Source: Clostridiaceae bacterium | GTDB lineage: Bacteria; Bacillota; Clostridia; Peptostreptococcales; Natronincolaceae | Assembly (NCBI GenBank): GCA_018432235.1 | Contig: JAHDLO010000021.1 | Span: 1-64,000 of the forward strand | DNA length: 64,000 nt | Direction: 5' to 3' | Shown: positions 1-7,874 of the stretch, one piece after another | How positions within the stretch are numbered: position 1 is the first letter of the stretch | Layout: every line of letters starts with the position of its first letter | Made by a program: the position numbers and the translations under genes | The notes under the pieces: generated by a model | Told to the model about the DNA's origin: nothing | The model's input: only the letters and a program-made list of their open reading frames with translations | Databases searched by the model: none

Positions 1-15
1 ACAAGGAGAGGCGAG

Positions 16-39
16 TAGTGTCACGAATAAGTGACACTA
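16..39. repeat. 9-bp inverted repeat, 6-nt loop
   Basis: TAGTGTCAC and GTGACACTA pair perfectly around GAATAA. It is the first of several hairpins packed into the first 145 bases. No T-run follows, so it is not an obvious terminator. What lies upstream is outside the window. Confidence 0.6.
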
Positions 40-85
40 TGCCACGAGCGGCGTCGAGTCAGTGAGGCGACCGAAGGCGAAGCGT

Positions 86-142
86 CCTAGAGAACGCATG
101 GGTTCTCTGGAAAACAAACGTGGCGAAGCCACTTTTGTTCTA
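86..142. repeat. Hairpin plus dispersed repeat, copy 1 of 3
   Basis: AGAGAAC (89-95) pairs with GTTCTCT (102-108). It is followed by a core running from CTGGAAAACAAACG through AGCCACTTTTGTTCT (107-141), which contains the hairpin GTGGC-GAA-GCCAC. Related cores occur at 21315-21348 and 44518-44552. Seen directly; function unknown. Confidence 0.6.
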
Positions 143-211
143 CCATAGAAAGATTCGTTCTCCAAGTCAATTACGTTATTTGAAGCCTACAAAATTATTT
201 TAGGAGGTGCT

Positions 212-253
212 GTGGACAATATAAATGCATTTGTATCAATCTATTGGTATTAA
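212..253 (+). other. 13-codon mini-ORF behind a strong ribosome site
   Basis: AGGAGGTG at 202-209 precedes a GTG at 212 that opens a 13-codon frame ending in TAA at 251. The spacing is short (4 nt) and the peptide has no recognisable feature. It could be a leader peptide for the 54-residue gene beginning at 292, or chance. An overlapping ATG frame begins at 225. Confidence 0.2.
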
Positions 254-291
254 TAAAAACAATTAAAAATCATTTAAGGGAGGAAAAAATT

Positions 292-456
292 ATGTTCAAT
301 GAAAATTCAGGCTTTAATACACAAGAGGAGGAATACACAGAGCTCCAATTGGGGGATGTCAGCAGCTGGGCAGAGCATTTGGAGGATGAAGAAGATGCTT
401 TAGAAAATCCAGATTCACTTAACTACTTTGGTGCTGGAAAAAAAGGTAATCTATAA
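292..456 (+). CDS. Small acidic protein (54 aa), unknown function
   Basis: I do not recognise this gene. The ATG at 292 follows AAGGGAGG (276-283) at good spacing, so I prefer it to the earlier in-frame start at 244, which has no ribosome site. The product is strongly acidic (runs such as EEEY and EDEEDALE), has no membrane segment or cysteine, and ends in a Gly/Lys-rich tail. A strong intrinsic terminator follows within 50 bases, so it is a single-gene transcript or the end of one. The size, charge and SD-terminator framing suggest a genuine small protein; nothing nearby indicates its role. Confidence 0.6.
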   Translation: MFNENSGFNTQEEEYTELQLGDVSSWAEHLEDEEDALENPDSLNYFGAGKKGNL

Positions 457-502
457 TGGATTTAAGTGATATTAGGTTAAAAATATCGAGCTATAAAAAA
501 GA

Positions 503-554
503 AAAAAAATCACGCTATATTTACTAAACAGGTGAATATAGCGTGATTTTTTTG
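503..554 (+). terminator. Intrinsic terminator after the small acidic gene
   Basis: A 13-bp perfect stem (509-521 with 535-547, core ATCACGCTATATT) is followed by a run of seven T. The stem is also preceded by a run of A, so it could work in both directions. Confidence 0.85.
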
Positions 555-602
555 ACCAAATTATTAATATTATTAGAAAGTTTTGTTATATATTCAATGA
601 GT

Positions 603-655
603 AAAAACGCACTTTTACAAGATTTATAGCATTTTAAAGGTATAAGCGTTTTTTT
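603..655 (+). terminator. Weak terminator-like hairpin
   Basis: AAAAACGC (603-610) can pair with GCGTTTTT (647-654), which ends in T-rich sequence, but the loop is about 36 nt. It may instead be part of the leader of the acyltransferase gene at 756. Confidence 0.25.
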
Positions 656-755
656 GTTGCTTTTATGGATTTGTTAAATAATTATACAAATTTGTATTAA
701 TTCCCTTTTAATGTTACTATGGTATATATAATATCGTTAGTTTTAGGAGGTCGAG

Positions 756-1865
756 ATGAAAGCTACAACCATAAACCCAACAAACAACCCAACAACTATG
801 ACTTCTGTCAAAAACAAGGCTACGGAACTAAAGGAGATTTATCTTTTAAGGGCTATTGCCTGCCTTTCAGTTATCCTTGTTCATATTTCTGCCATACCGG
901 TTGCATCGATGGAGACCACAAATCCATTGATATATCTGTATTTACTATTAAATAGAGGTGCTAAATACACAACAGCAACCTTCATTTTTATAAGTGCCTT
1001 TGTCTTCTTTCACAGATATCAAAATGGACCCTTCAATACCTGGTCCTTTCTGAAAAAGAGATTTATGAATACCTTGATACCGTATTTTGTATGGACTGTA
1101 GTCTATTATTTCTATTTTATTTATCAGGGCTACTATAGCTTATCCCTTAGTTTTTTTATCAATAATTTACTTTCGGCAAATATGGTATATCACCTATATT
1201 TTATATTGACCATATCTCAGTTCTACTTGCTATTTGCGGGTTTTATGTGGCTGTTTAAAAAATATAATTCTCATGTGCTATTGGCACTATTTATGGTAAT
1301 TAACCTACTTTCTTTACGTTTCATTACTATGCCTTATTCTGATAGGTTCTTCACTACTTATATTTTTTATTTTGCCATGGGCTGCTATATCGCAAAGCAT
1401 TATGATAAAATACAACCATTATTACTGGGTAAAAAAGTGATGTTGCTAATGATGTACCTAGCAATCACTTTGTGTGAGATCTATCTGTTTTTCAGCTATT
1501 ATAAGCTGGGCAACTATGTCAATGTTCATTTAGTATCCCTGTCATGGTTTGCTTTTTCAGTCATATCAGTTCTTTTTTTACTTTCTTTATCCAACAGCTT
1601 CAGCCACAAAGCCGATCATTGGCTTGTAAGAAGGATATCAAAAAGCTCCTTTTATATTTATTTGAGTCATCCTCTTGCGCTTATGCTATCCACTGTCCTT
1701 ATTGACAAGTGGGGCATACAATCAAGCACCCTAGGCTTTATTATTAATTTAGTACTAGTGTATGGTACTACCTTAATCGGATGCTTTACCTATACCCTGC
1801 TGAAGGAAAAATATCTAAAGGGCATTAAGTCTTCAAATAAAGCCACTGTCGTAACTTCTAAATAA
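756..1865 (+). CDS. Membrane acyltransferase, family 3 (OafA/YrhL type)
   Basis: A 369-residue polytopic membrane protein with about ten hydrophobic segments, the size and pattern of the acyltransferase-3 family, which transfers acetyl or other acyl groups to cell-surface sugars. The N-terminal segment carries the family motif, LRAIACLSVILVHIS, with the conserved Arg and His. The last third has SFYIYLSHPLALML, another typical stretch. The ATG at 756 follows TTTTAGGAGG at ideal spacing; an upstream start at 719 is in another frame. It stands alone between terminators, so its acceptor (peptidoglycan, teichoic acid or exopolysaccharide) cannot be told from context. Confidence 0.85.
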   Translation: MKATTINPTNNPTTMTSVKNKATELKEIYLLRAIACLSVILVHISAIPVASMETTNPLIYLYLLLNRGAKYTTATFIFISAFVFFHRYQNGPFNTWSFLKKRFMNTLIPYFVWTVVYYFYFIYQGYYSLSLSFFINNLLSANMVYHLYFILTISQFYLLFAGFMWLFKKYNSHVLLALFMVINLLSLRFITMPYSDRFFTTYIFYFAMGCYIAKHYDKIQPLLLGKKVMLLMMYLAITLCEIYLFFSYYKLGNYVNVHLVSLSWFAFSVISVLFLLSLSNSFSHKADHWLVRRISKSSFYIYLSHPLALMLSTVLIDKWGIQSSTLGFIINLVLVYGTTLIGCFTYTLLKEKYLKGIKSSNKATVVTSK

Positions 1866-1896
1866 GCCAAAAACAAGGAGAATTATTTTCCTTTTA

Positions 1897-1926
1897 TCAG
1901 ACCTGTCATATTGTCAGGTCTTTTTA
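1897..1926 (+). terminator. Intrinsic terminator of the acyltransferase gene
   Basis: AGACCTG (1899-1905) pairs with CAGGTCT (1915-1921), followed by a T-rich stretch. Confidence 0.75.
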
Positions 1927-2090
1927 TATTGCCCTGATATAAATTAGCCTCCAACTATGTCTTGTCGGCTAAAGCTTTGGTTGGGCCCTGTTGAAAGTTC
2001 GACTTGGGAACACTAAGATTTTAATTGAATCAGGTCGCTAGGCAATAATCACTTTTATTCAATAATTTTTATATATAATTAAATATTAGC

Positions 2091-2121
2091 TGTTATTTTT
2101 TTATCAAATATATTGTATAAT
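2091..2121 (+). promoter_or_regulatory. Candidate promoter of hydF
   Basis: A perfect -10 TATAAT sits at 2116-2121, about 38 bases before the hydF ATG. The upstream T-rich sequence (2091-2098) offers only a weak -35. The rest of the gap from 1927 to 2090 shows nothing I can identify. Confidence 0.4.
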
Positions 2122-2159
2122 GTATTTAGAAAGCATATTTGTTTTGAAAGGAGATATTT

Positions 2160-3380
2160 ATGAGCTTAAATCAAACCCCACGCTCAAATCGAGTGCATAT
2201 CGCTATATTTGGAAGGAGGAATGCAGGAAAATCAAGTCTGATAAATGCTATAACCAATCAGGAGATCGCAGTTGTTTCGCCTGTTATGGGGACAACCACT
2301 GATCCAGTGTATAAGGCTATGGAGCTGTTACCCATTGGTCCGGTGGTTATAATAGATACAGCAGGTCTAGACGACGAGGGGGTCTTGGGAGAGCTAAGAA
2401 AAAATAAAACCCTCGAGGTTCTGAATAAAACCGATTTGGCATTATTGGTTATCGATGCAACCACTGGTGTTACCAGCTTCGACAAGGAAATACTGGTACA
2501 GCTTAGAGAGAAGAAAATCCCTATTGTTGGCGTATTAAATAAAATAGATGAAGCCCAGTTAAGCAAGGAGGATATCACAGCCCTTGAAAGAACCCTTGGC
2601 TTAAAGCTCGTATCGGTATCCTCTACTACAAATGAAGGCATTCATAAGCTGAAGGAGTCCATGATCAAGGTCCTGCCCGACGATGGAGATGATCTAAGAT
2701 TGGTGGGAGATATTATATCACCGGGGGATTTTGTCGTATTAGTGGTTCCTATAGATAAGGGGGCGCCAAAGGGTCGTTTGATTCTTCCACAGCAGCAAAC
2801 CATCAGAGATATTCTGGACAACGATGCTATCGCCATAACCGCCAAGGAGACTGAGCTGAAGGAAACACTTTTAAGCCTTGGAAAGAAGCCCAGCCTAGTC
2901 ATCACAGATTCTCAAGCCTTTCACTCTGTAGCTGCTGATGTGCCGGAGGATATTCCCTTGACCTCCTTCTCAATTATTTTTGCCAGAAGCAAGGGCGATT
3001 TGGATGAAATGCTGAAGGGTGTAGCCAAAATCAAGGATCTAAAAGAAAATGATACCGTTTTAGTGGTGGAGGGCTGCACACATCATAGGCAGGCGGATGA
3101 CATCGGTCGGGTTAAAATACCTCGCTGGCTGAAGCAGTTGACAGGTAAGGACCTCAATTACCAATATGCTTCAGGCACCAGCTTTCCCGCAGATTTAAAG
3201 GATTATAGTCTGGTCATTCATTGTGGTGGCTGTATGTTGAATCATCGTGAAATGCAGCATAGAATTTCCCAGGTAATATCTCAGCAGGTCCCTATTGTTA
3301 ATTATGGCTTGCTGATAGCTCATGTTCAGGGAATATTGGAAAGAGCCATTTCCCCTTTAATCGCTAAGACACAGCAGTAG
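2160..3380 (+). CDS. hydF: [FeFe] hydrogenase H-cluster maturation GTPase HydF
   Basis: HydF is the scaffold and GTPase on which the 2Fe subcluster made by HydE and HydG is assembled before transfer to the hydrogenase. The 406-residue protein has the expected layout. The GTPase domain has the P-loop GRRNAGKS (residues 18-25), a TTTDP switch, DTAG and NKID. A dimerisation domain follows, then a C-terminal cluster-binding domain with Cys306 (EGCTHH), Cys355 and Cys358 (HCGGC). The ATG follows AAAGGAG at good spacing. It is transcribed alone, while hydG-hydE lie 10 kb away on the other strand. No hydrogenase structural gene is present in the window. Confidence 0.95.
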   Translation: MSLNQTPRSNRVHIAIFGRRNAGKSSLINAITNQEIAVVSPVMGTTTDPVYKAMELLPIGPVVIIDTAGLDDEGVLGELRKNKTLEVLNKTDLALLVIDATTGVTSFDKEILVQLREKKIPIVGVLNKIDEAQLSKEDITALERTLGLKLVSVSSTTNEGIHKLKESMIKVLPDDGDDLRLVGDIISPGDFVVLVVPIDKGAPKGRLILPQQQTIRDILDNDAIAITAKETELKETLLSLGKKPSLVITDSQAFHSVAADVPEDIPLTSFSIIFARSKGDLDEMLKGVAKIKDLKENDTVLVVEGCTHHRQADDIGRVKIPRWLKQLTGKDLNYQYASGTSFPADLKDYSLVIHCGGCMLNHREMQHRISQVISQQVPIVNYGLLIAHVQGILERAISPLIAKTQQ

Positions 3381-3419
3381 CATCATAGGGAAATAAAAGA
3401 GCTTTCCTGTGATAAAATA

Positions 3420-3457
3420 AAAGCTTGAAATCATTATTATGACTTCAAGCTTTATTT
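3420..3457. terminator. Bidirectional terminator between hydF and the antiporter operon
   Basis: AAAGCTTGAA (3420-3429) pairs perfectly with TTCAAGCTTT (3444-3453), with A-rich sequence before and T-rich after. It lies between convergent hydF and the last antiporter gene. Confidence 0.75.
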
Positions 3458-3458
3458 G

Positions 3459-5672
3459 TTAGCTGAATATGATTAAAATCGCCAGTACACTTGTTAATAT
3501 GATCGAATATATGACAACATCACTTTTTATTATACTCATCTCATATTTATGCGTAAATACACTGATGGTGGAGGCCAGACGTTCAATGATTCCGTCTTTA
3601 TTTGCAGTTCTTGCCTCATGCTCCTCAGTCATAATATTTAAAGCTGTACTAACACCATTGATCATGCTCTCCCCTGCTTCAAGGCTTCTGTCGTGACCAT
3701 GAGTCATTTTGTCTGTAACAAATTGCAGGGCTTTATTTATTGGCAGAAATACCAAATATTCAACCCGCAGCCATTCTGGGAGATGCAGATGGAATAGATG
3801 AAATTTAATACCCAGAAAGAATATAACTGCCCCCATGATATAAACAGGAATCATGCCCATAAGGTCATGGGAATTGAAGAAATGAATATGCTCTATATGC
3901 TCTACTATAAAATGATGATCGTAGGTTACATTGTGTAAAGCCGGTATAAGGAATTTATTCAAAATAAATTCAGGCTTAAGCCCAACAAATAGGACTAAGG
4001 CTGCTAAGCCACCCATTGCCATATCCATAATTCTATATTTGGTAAAGTCCATCTTCTTATATTTCTCTGGCAGCTTACCAAGGAAGGTAAAGCCAAAAAG
4101 CTTTATAAAGGAGCAAACCGTACCCGCGCTTATGATAGTAAATAAATACTCTGCATATTTGAATGAGGGATGTCCGTACTCATATGCCTCAATAATCGCA
4201 TGATGAAGTATCGACTTGCTGGCAAAGCCATTAAAGCCCGGCATACCAGTAATTCCCAATGCCGCCACAAGACAGGCGGCGGCCGTAAAAGGCAGCTTTC
4301 GCCACAGCCCACCCAGGTTATACATGTTAAGGTCGTGTAGCTGAAGGTATATCACCCCTGCCACCATAAAGAGTATGGATTTAAATAGGGCATGATTAAT
4401 GATATGATATAGAGCGCCTGAGAAGCCCATAGCACCCTTGTAGCCTAAATATACTGCTACACCTATACCCATTATAATATATCCCATTTGGCTGACGCTA
4501 TGGTAAGCCAGCATCTTCTTCATATTGCCCTGCTGCAATGCCATAAACACACCGACAGCCATTGTAATTATTCCAATCCATATGATCACAGCACCAAGAT
4601 TTTTAGCCGCATACCATATAGGGTCCTTGTAGCTTGTTACCTCAGAGGCAGCCGGGAAGAAATAGCTTGTGGTTACCCTTAATATGCCATAGGCACCGAT
4701 CTTGATCATTATTCCCGATAATAGAGCACTGGCTGGTGTTGGTGCTACGGGGTGTGCCTTAGGCAGCCATATATGCACCGGTACCATGCCGGCCTTTACC
4801 CCAAAGCCCAGAATAAACAATGCCATTATGACATACTTCATTACGCCTATGTCCTGCAGCTTTGAGGCCAAAGGCATAAATTCCAAGGTTCCTGTATTAA
4901 TATAAAGCAATATCATACCTAGGAGGATGCTTAAGCCCCCCATAACCCCCATGTATATATAGCTGTAACCCGCTTCAATACATTCATCATGCTCACAATG
5001 AGTAACCAGCATATATGAGCTAAAGGTCATTACCTCAAAGAATAGAAACATGGTGAAGATATCTCCAGCCATAACGGTGCCCAGTATTGCAGCATAGGTA
5101 ATGGACAAGAAGAAATAGAATCTGTTTCGATGGTTCTCATGGGCCATATAGTCATGAGCATATATTGAAACCGCCAGCCACAATATTGATGTTGTCACCA
5201 GCATAATCATACTGATCATGTCGACCTTAAACATCAACCCAAAGCCCATTGCCTCTGACATCCTAAAGACAATTTTTCCATGGGAAAGCTGAGGATACAT
5301 TGCCAAAACAAGTAAAAGCGTTAAAAAGGTAGTATTTACCACCATGCAATCCCTGAAATTTTCATATCGACTGCCCTTGTAGGACTGTATGATACAGCCT
5401 ATGACGGGAATCAAGACGATTAGCAGGGGAAATTTATCATAATGATGTATAAAATTTGCAATTTCTGCCAAAAAACCCGTTTCAAGATTCACATAGCTGG
5501 CCCAGTCGAGGGCAGTAAAGCCGTAGAAGGCTATTAAAGCCACAGCAGACAGAAAAAATACCACTATGCTGTTGATGTAAAAGGCCTTTGAATGCTTACT
5601 ATTTATCGGCACGCTGGATATTATATCGCCATGCTGTAAATCGTGAGCATCGTGGGAACTATTCATAGACAT
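3459..5672 (-). CDS. NuoL/MrpA-like antiporter subunit (737 aa)
   Basis: A large polytopic membrane protein of the proton-antiporter (complex I NuoL/M/N, MrpA/D) family and last gene of the Mrp-type operon. Family marks are the acidic residue in FLFFEVMTFSSYML and the lysine-bearing helix around GVKAGMVPVHIWLPKAH followed by APTPASALLSG. It is about 190 residues longer than its upstream neighbour. The extra C-terminal part holds a membrane segment, a charged soluble stretch of about 90 residues and a final membrane helix. That layout resembles the lateral helix region of NuoL and MrpA. I infer that it supplies the MrpA N-terminal function, otherwise missing here. GGAGGAG lies just before the ATG. 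Confidence 0.85.
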   Translation of the reverse strand: MSMNSSHDAHDLQHGDIISSVPINSKHSKAFYINSIVVFFLSAVALIAFYGFTALDWASYVNLETGFLAEIANFIHHYDKFPLLIVLIPVIGCIIQSYKGSRYENFRDCMVVNTTFLTLLLVLAMYPQLSHGKIVFRMSEAMGFGLMFKVDMISMIMLVTTSILWLAVSIYAHDYMAHENHRNRFYFFLSITYAAILGTVMAGDIFTMFLFFEVMTFSSYMLVTHCEHDECIEAGYSYIYMGVMGGLSILLGMILLYINTGTLEFMPLASKLQDIGVMKYVIMALFILGFGVKAGMVPVHIWLPKAHPVAPTPASALLSGIMIKIGAYGILRVTTSYFFPAASEVTSYKDPIWYAAKNLGAVIIWIGIITMAVGVFMALQQGNMKKMLAYHSVSQMGYIIMGIGVAVYLGYKGAMGFSGALYHIINHALFKSILFMVAGVIYLQLHDLNMYNLGGLWRKLPFTAAACLVAALGITGMPGFNGFASKSILHHAIIEAYEYGHPSFKYAEYLFTIISAGTVCSFIKLFGFTFLGKLPEKYKKMDFTKYRIMDMAMGGLAALVLFVGLKPEFILNKFLIPALHNVTYDHHFIVEHIEHIHFFNSHDLMGMIPVYIMGAVIFFLGIKFHLFHLHLPEWLRVEYLVFLPINKALQFVTDKMTHGHDRSLEAGESMINGVSTALNIMTEEHEARTANKDGIIERLASTISVFTHKYEMSIIKSDVVIYSIILTSVLAILIIFS

Positions 5673-5704
5673 TCTCCTCCATATCCGTTCTATATATCAC
5701 TATT

Positions 5705-7339
5705 TTACAATAAAACAATCGCTTTTTCAATGAAGCTCATTAACCATTGTGGGAAAAAACCAAACAGTATAATCGCACCTGCTATCAGTACCATTGGTGC
5801 CAGCATGGTATTAGGCACCTTGTCTCTGCTCAGCTTATTGGTATTTTTTCCACTATGCTTTAAGAAGGCAGTGATTATTATTGGTAAATAATACATAGCA
5901 TTTAAGAAGCTGCTGACCATAATCATAATGACATAAATCTGCTTTCCTGAAGACAAGGAGGCTAAGCTTAAGTACCATTTACTCATAAATCCTATCAGTC
6001 CCGGGATGCCTATCATAGAAAAGGCTCCTATTGAAAACACCGTCATGGTAATAGGCATTTCATAGCCTATACCCTGAAAATCTCTGACATCTCGCTTGCC
6101 CTTTTGGAATATAATTGCACCTGCACTTAAAAATAGAATAGACTTCATAAGCGCATGGGTTACGATATGAAAAAATGTCGCAGAGAGACCCAGCTCAGAG
6201 GTCAGACCTATGCCCAACAGCAGGTAGCCCACCTGTGCAACGCTTGAGTAGGCTAAGATCTTTTTGATATCCTTCTGTCCAATTGCCAAAACAGAGCCCA
6301 TGATCATGCCTACTATGGCTAAAGAGGTGATTATTGAGGATAAAGGCATCTCCTTTAATATATCTAAACCAACCATGACAAATAAAATCTTGATAACAGA
6401 AAAAATATATACCTTGATAACCATACCGGAAAGTATCGCACTGGCTGGTGTCGGAGCGTTTGAATGAGCATCCGGAAGCCAAAAATGCAAAGGAAATACG
6501 GCCGACTTTATCGATAGACCTATTAACATGGAGGTTAGCGCGATCACAAGGCTTGTTTTGTCAGTCGCCCAGATGGCTTTAATAGACTGGTTTATTTCAA
6601 CAAGCGCAAAGGTGTTGGTCATTGCATATAGTATGCTCATGCTTAAAAGAATGCAAAGTCCTCCGACAACCCCCATATAAATATACCTATTACCTGCCTG
6701 AAGTGCACCCTCTGTTTGATTGTGTGCCACAAGAAAATAACAGCTGAGGTACATGATTTCAAAGAAAAGAAAAAGTGAAAGCAAATCTCTTGACATCAGG
6801 GCACCCATAACACCACCAAAGGTTATCATCATCCAGAAGTTAAACCGAGTTCTATGCTCTTCTTCTGCTGCCATATATTCATGGGCATAGGTTAGAGAAA
6901 AGAACCATAGTGAACAGGCCATTACCATAAGCATAAAAGTTAATTGATCAATCCTAAAATGCAAACCAAAGCTTAGCACTTTATTCATATCCAATATCAT
7001 TGGCTGCTTGCTGACCTGTGGATACAAGAGCAGCGTCATAAGTAATGCAACAAAAGAAATGTTTACAACAAAGCTATCCCGTAAATCCTCTGATTTATTG
7101 CCGATATAGGCCGACAAAGGTGCTGCGCAGAATATTAACAATAATGTAAAAATTGGCATATTATGATTGCTTAAAATAAATCTTACCATTTCTTGTCCGA
7201 CATTAGTAGTAAATAGGGCATAAAAGCTAATGAGTAAAATAAATAATATTAATACGACGATCGAGTTAATTGAAAAAACATTGCTTTTACCTTTCTGCCA
7301 TCCGTGTCCTTCTTCGTTGATAGATTCAACGTTTTTCAT
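5705..7339 (-). CDS. MrpD-like antiporter subunit (544 aa)
   Basis: A second proton-antiporter family membrane subunit, about fourteen hydrophobic segments. It keeps the key motifs: FLFFEIMYLSCYFLVAHN with the conserved Glu, and SIKSAVFPLHFWLPDAH then APTPASAILSG. The start is set at the ATG at 7339 because GGAGGGA lies just upstream at good spacing; the in-frame codon at 7354 overlaps that ribosome site. It is separated from mrpD by 535 bases with a possible terminator and a structured RNA, so it and the 737-residue gene (33 bp apart) may be expressed partly independently of the upstream genes. Likely an extra ion-translocating module of the same complex. Confidence 0.85.
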   Translation of the reverse strand: MKNVESINEEGHGWQKGKSNVFSINSIVVLILFILLISFYALFTTNVGQEMVRFILSNHNMPIFTLLLIFCAAPLSAYIGNKSEDLRDSFVVNISFVALLMTLLLYPQVSKQPMILDMNKVLSFGLHFRIDQLTFMLMVMACSLWFFSLTYAHEYMAAEEEHRTRFNFWMMITFGGVMGALMSRDLLSLFLFFEIMYLSCYFLVAHNQTEGALQAGNRYIYMGVVGGLCILLSMSILYAMTNTFALVEINQSIKAIWATDKTSLVIALTSMLIGLSIKSAVFPLHFWLPDAHSNAPTPASAILSGMVIKVYIFSVIKILFVMVGLDILKEMPLSSIITSLAIVGMIMGSVLAIGQKDIKKILAYSSVAQVGYLLLGIGLTSELGLSATFFHIVTHALMKSILFLSAGAIIFQKGKRDVRDFQGIGYEMPITMTVFSIGAFSMIGIPGLIGFMSKWYLSLASLSSGKQIYVIMIMVSSFLNAMYYLPIIITAFLKHSGKNTNKLSRDKVPNTMLAPMVLIAGAIILFGFFPQWLMSFIEKAIVLL

Positions 7340-7691
7340 TAATACTCCCTCCATCCTGTTTTTAATTTTTGATTAGTCACAGTTGCAATTATACCATTAA
7401 CACCGAGAGCATTTCTACAACAATAGGTAATATGAGTATAGAATAAAAAGATAGGTAATAACTGGTGTTGAAAAGCATAGATAAGCTTTTGAATTGATAA
7501 ATTGTTGACATTATTGTATAACAAAAATATGGAAAAATCAATAACTGGAATTACTCTTAATTCAAAATTATTTTTATTAATTAAATACATTGGTATTTCC
7601 AATCATTTCAGCTGCTTCTTCATGGGCTTAATCTTTACTTCATTATATGTTTAAATGAATTTTTTTTGACAAAATATAACAGCCTATTTAT

Positions 7692-7778
7692 AGGATAAAA
7701 GCGGCTTTGTTCTCCTGAGAAGGCCAAAGCCCTTCATCCCCTGCTACTCAGGAGGCTACCGTATCCGCCTTATTCAAC
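7692..7778 (-). ncRNA. Candidate pseudoknotted RNA in the antiporter operon
   Basis: Read on the minus strand, four segments occur in the order A-B-A'-B'. CTCCTGAG (7754-7747) pairs with CTCAGGAG (7719-7712), and GGCTTTG (7731-7725) pairs with CAAAGCC (7709-7703). The result is an H-type pseudoknot with stems of 8 and 7 bp. A weaker outer helix (ATAAGGC with GCTTTTAT) would close it. It lies between mrpD and the two extra antiporter genes. I could not match it to a riboswitch class from memory; sodium or lithium riboswitches near cation antiporters are the obvious comparison. The same pairing exists on the plus strand, so orientation is inferred from context. Confidence 0.45.
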
Positions 7779-7806
7779 AAAAGGGGGTACCCCATTAGCA
7801 CCCCCA
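7779..7806 (-). terminator. Possible terminator after mrpD
   Basis: GGGGGT (7783-7788) can pair with ACCCCC (7800-7805). On the minus strand the stem is followed by only four T. It sits about 70 bases after the mrpD stop and just before the pseudoknot. Confidence 0.4.
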
Positions 7807-7874
7807 TTTCATAAAGAGTAAATTCAACTTCCCGTGAAATGAACAAAATCAATGTTTTTTGTCCTTAAGCCAAC

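Noticed and set aside
1..145. CRISPR-like or tRNA/rRNA remnant in the hairpin-rich start of the window
   Set aside because: Hairpins differ in sequence and spacing, no repeat-spacer pattern, no tRNA cloverleaf; left as a repeat.
7339..7602. 87-codon minus-strand frame between mrpD and the 544-residue antiporter gene
   Set aside because: It overlaps the ribosome site and start of the downstream gene, has no ribosome site of its own and looks like translated A/T-rich leader.
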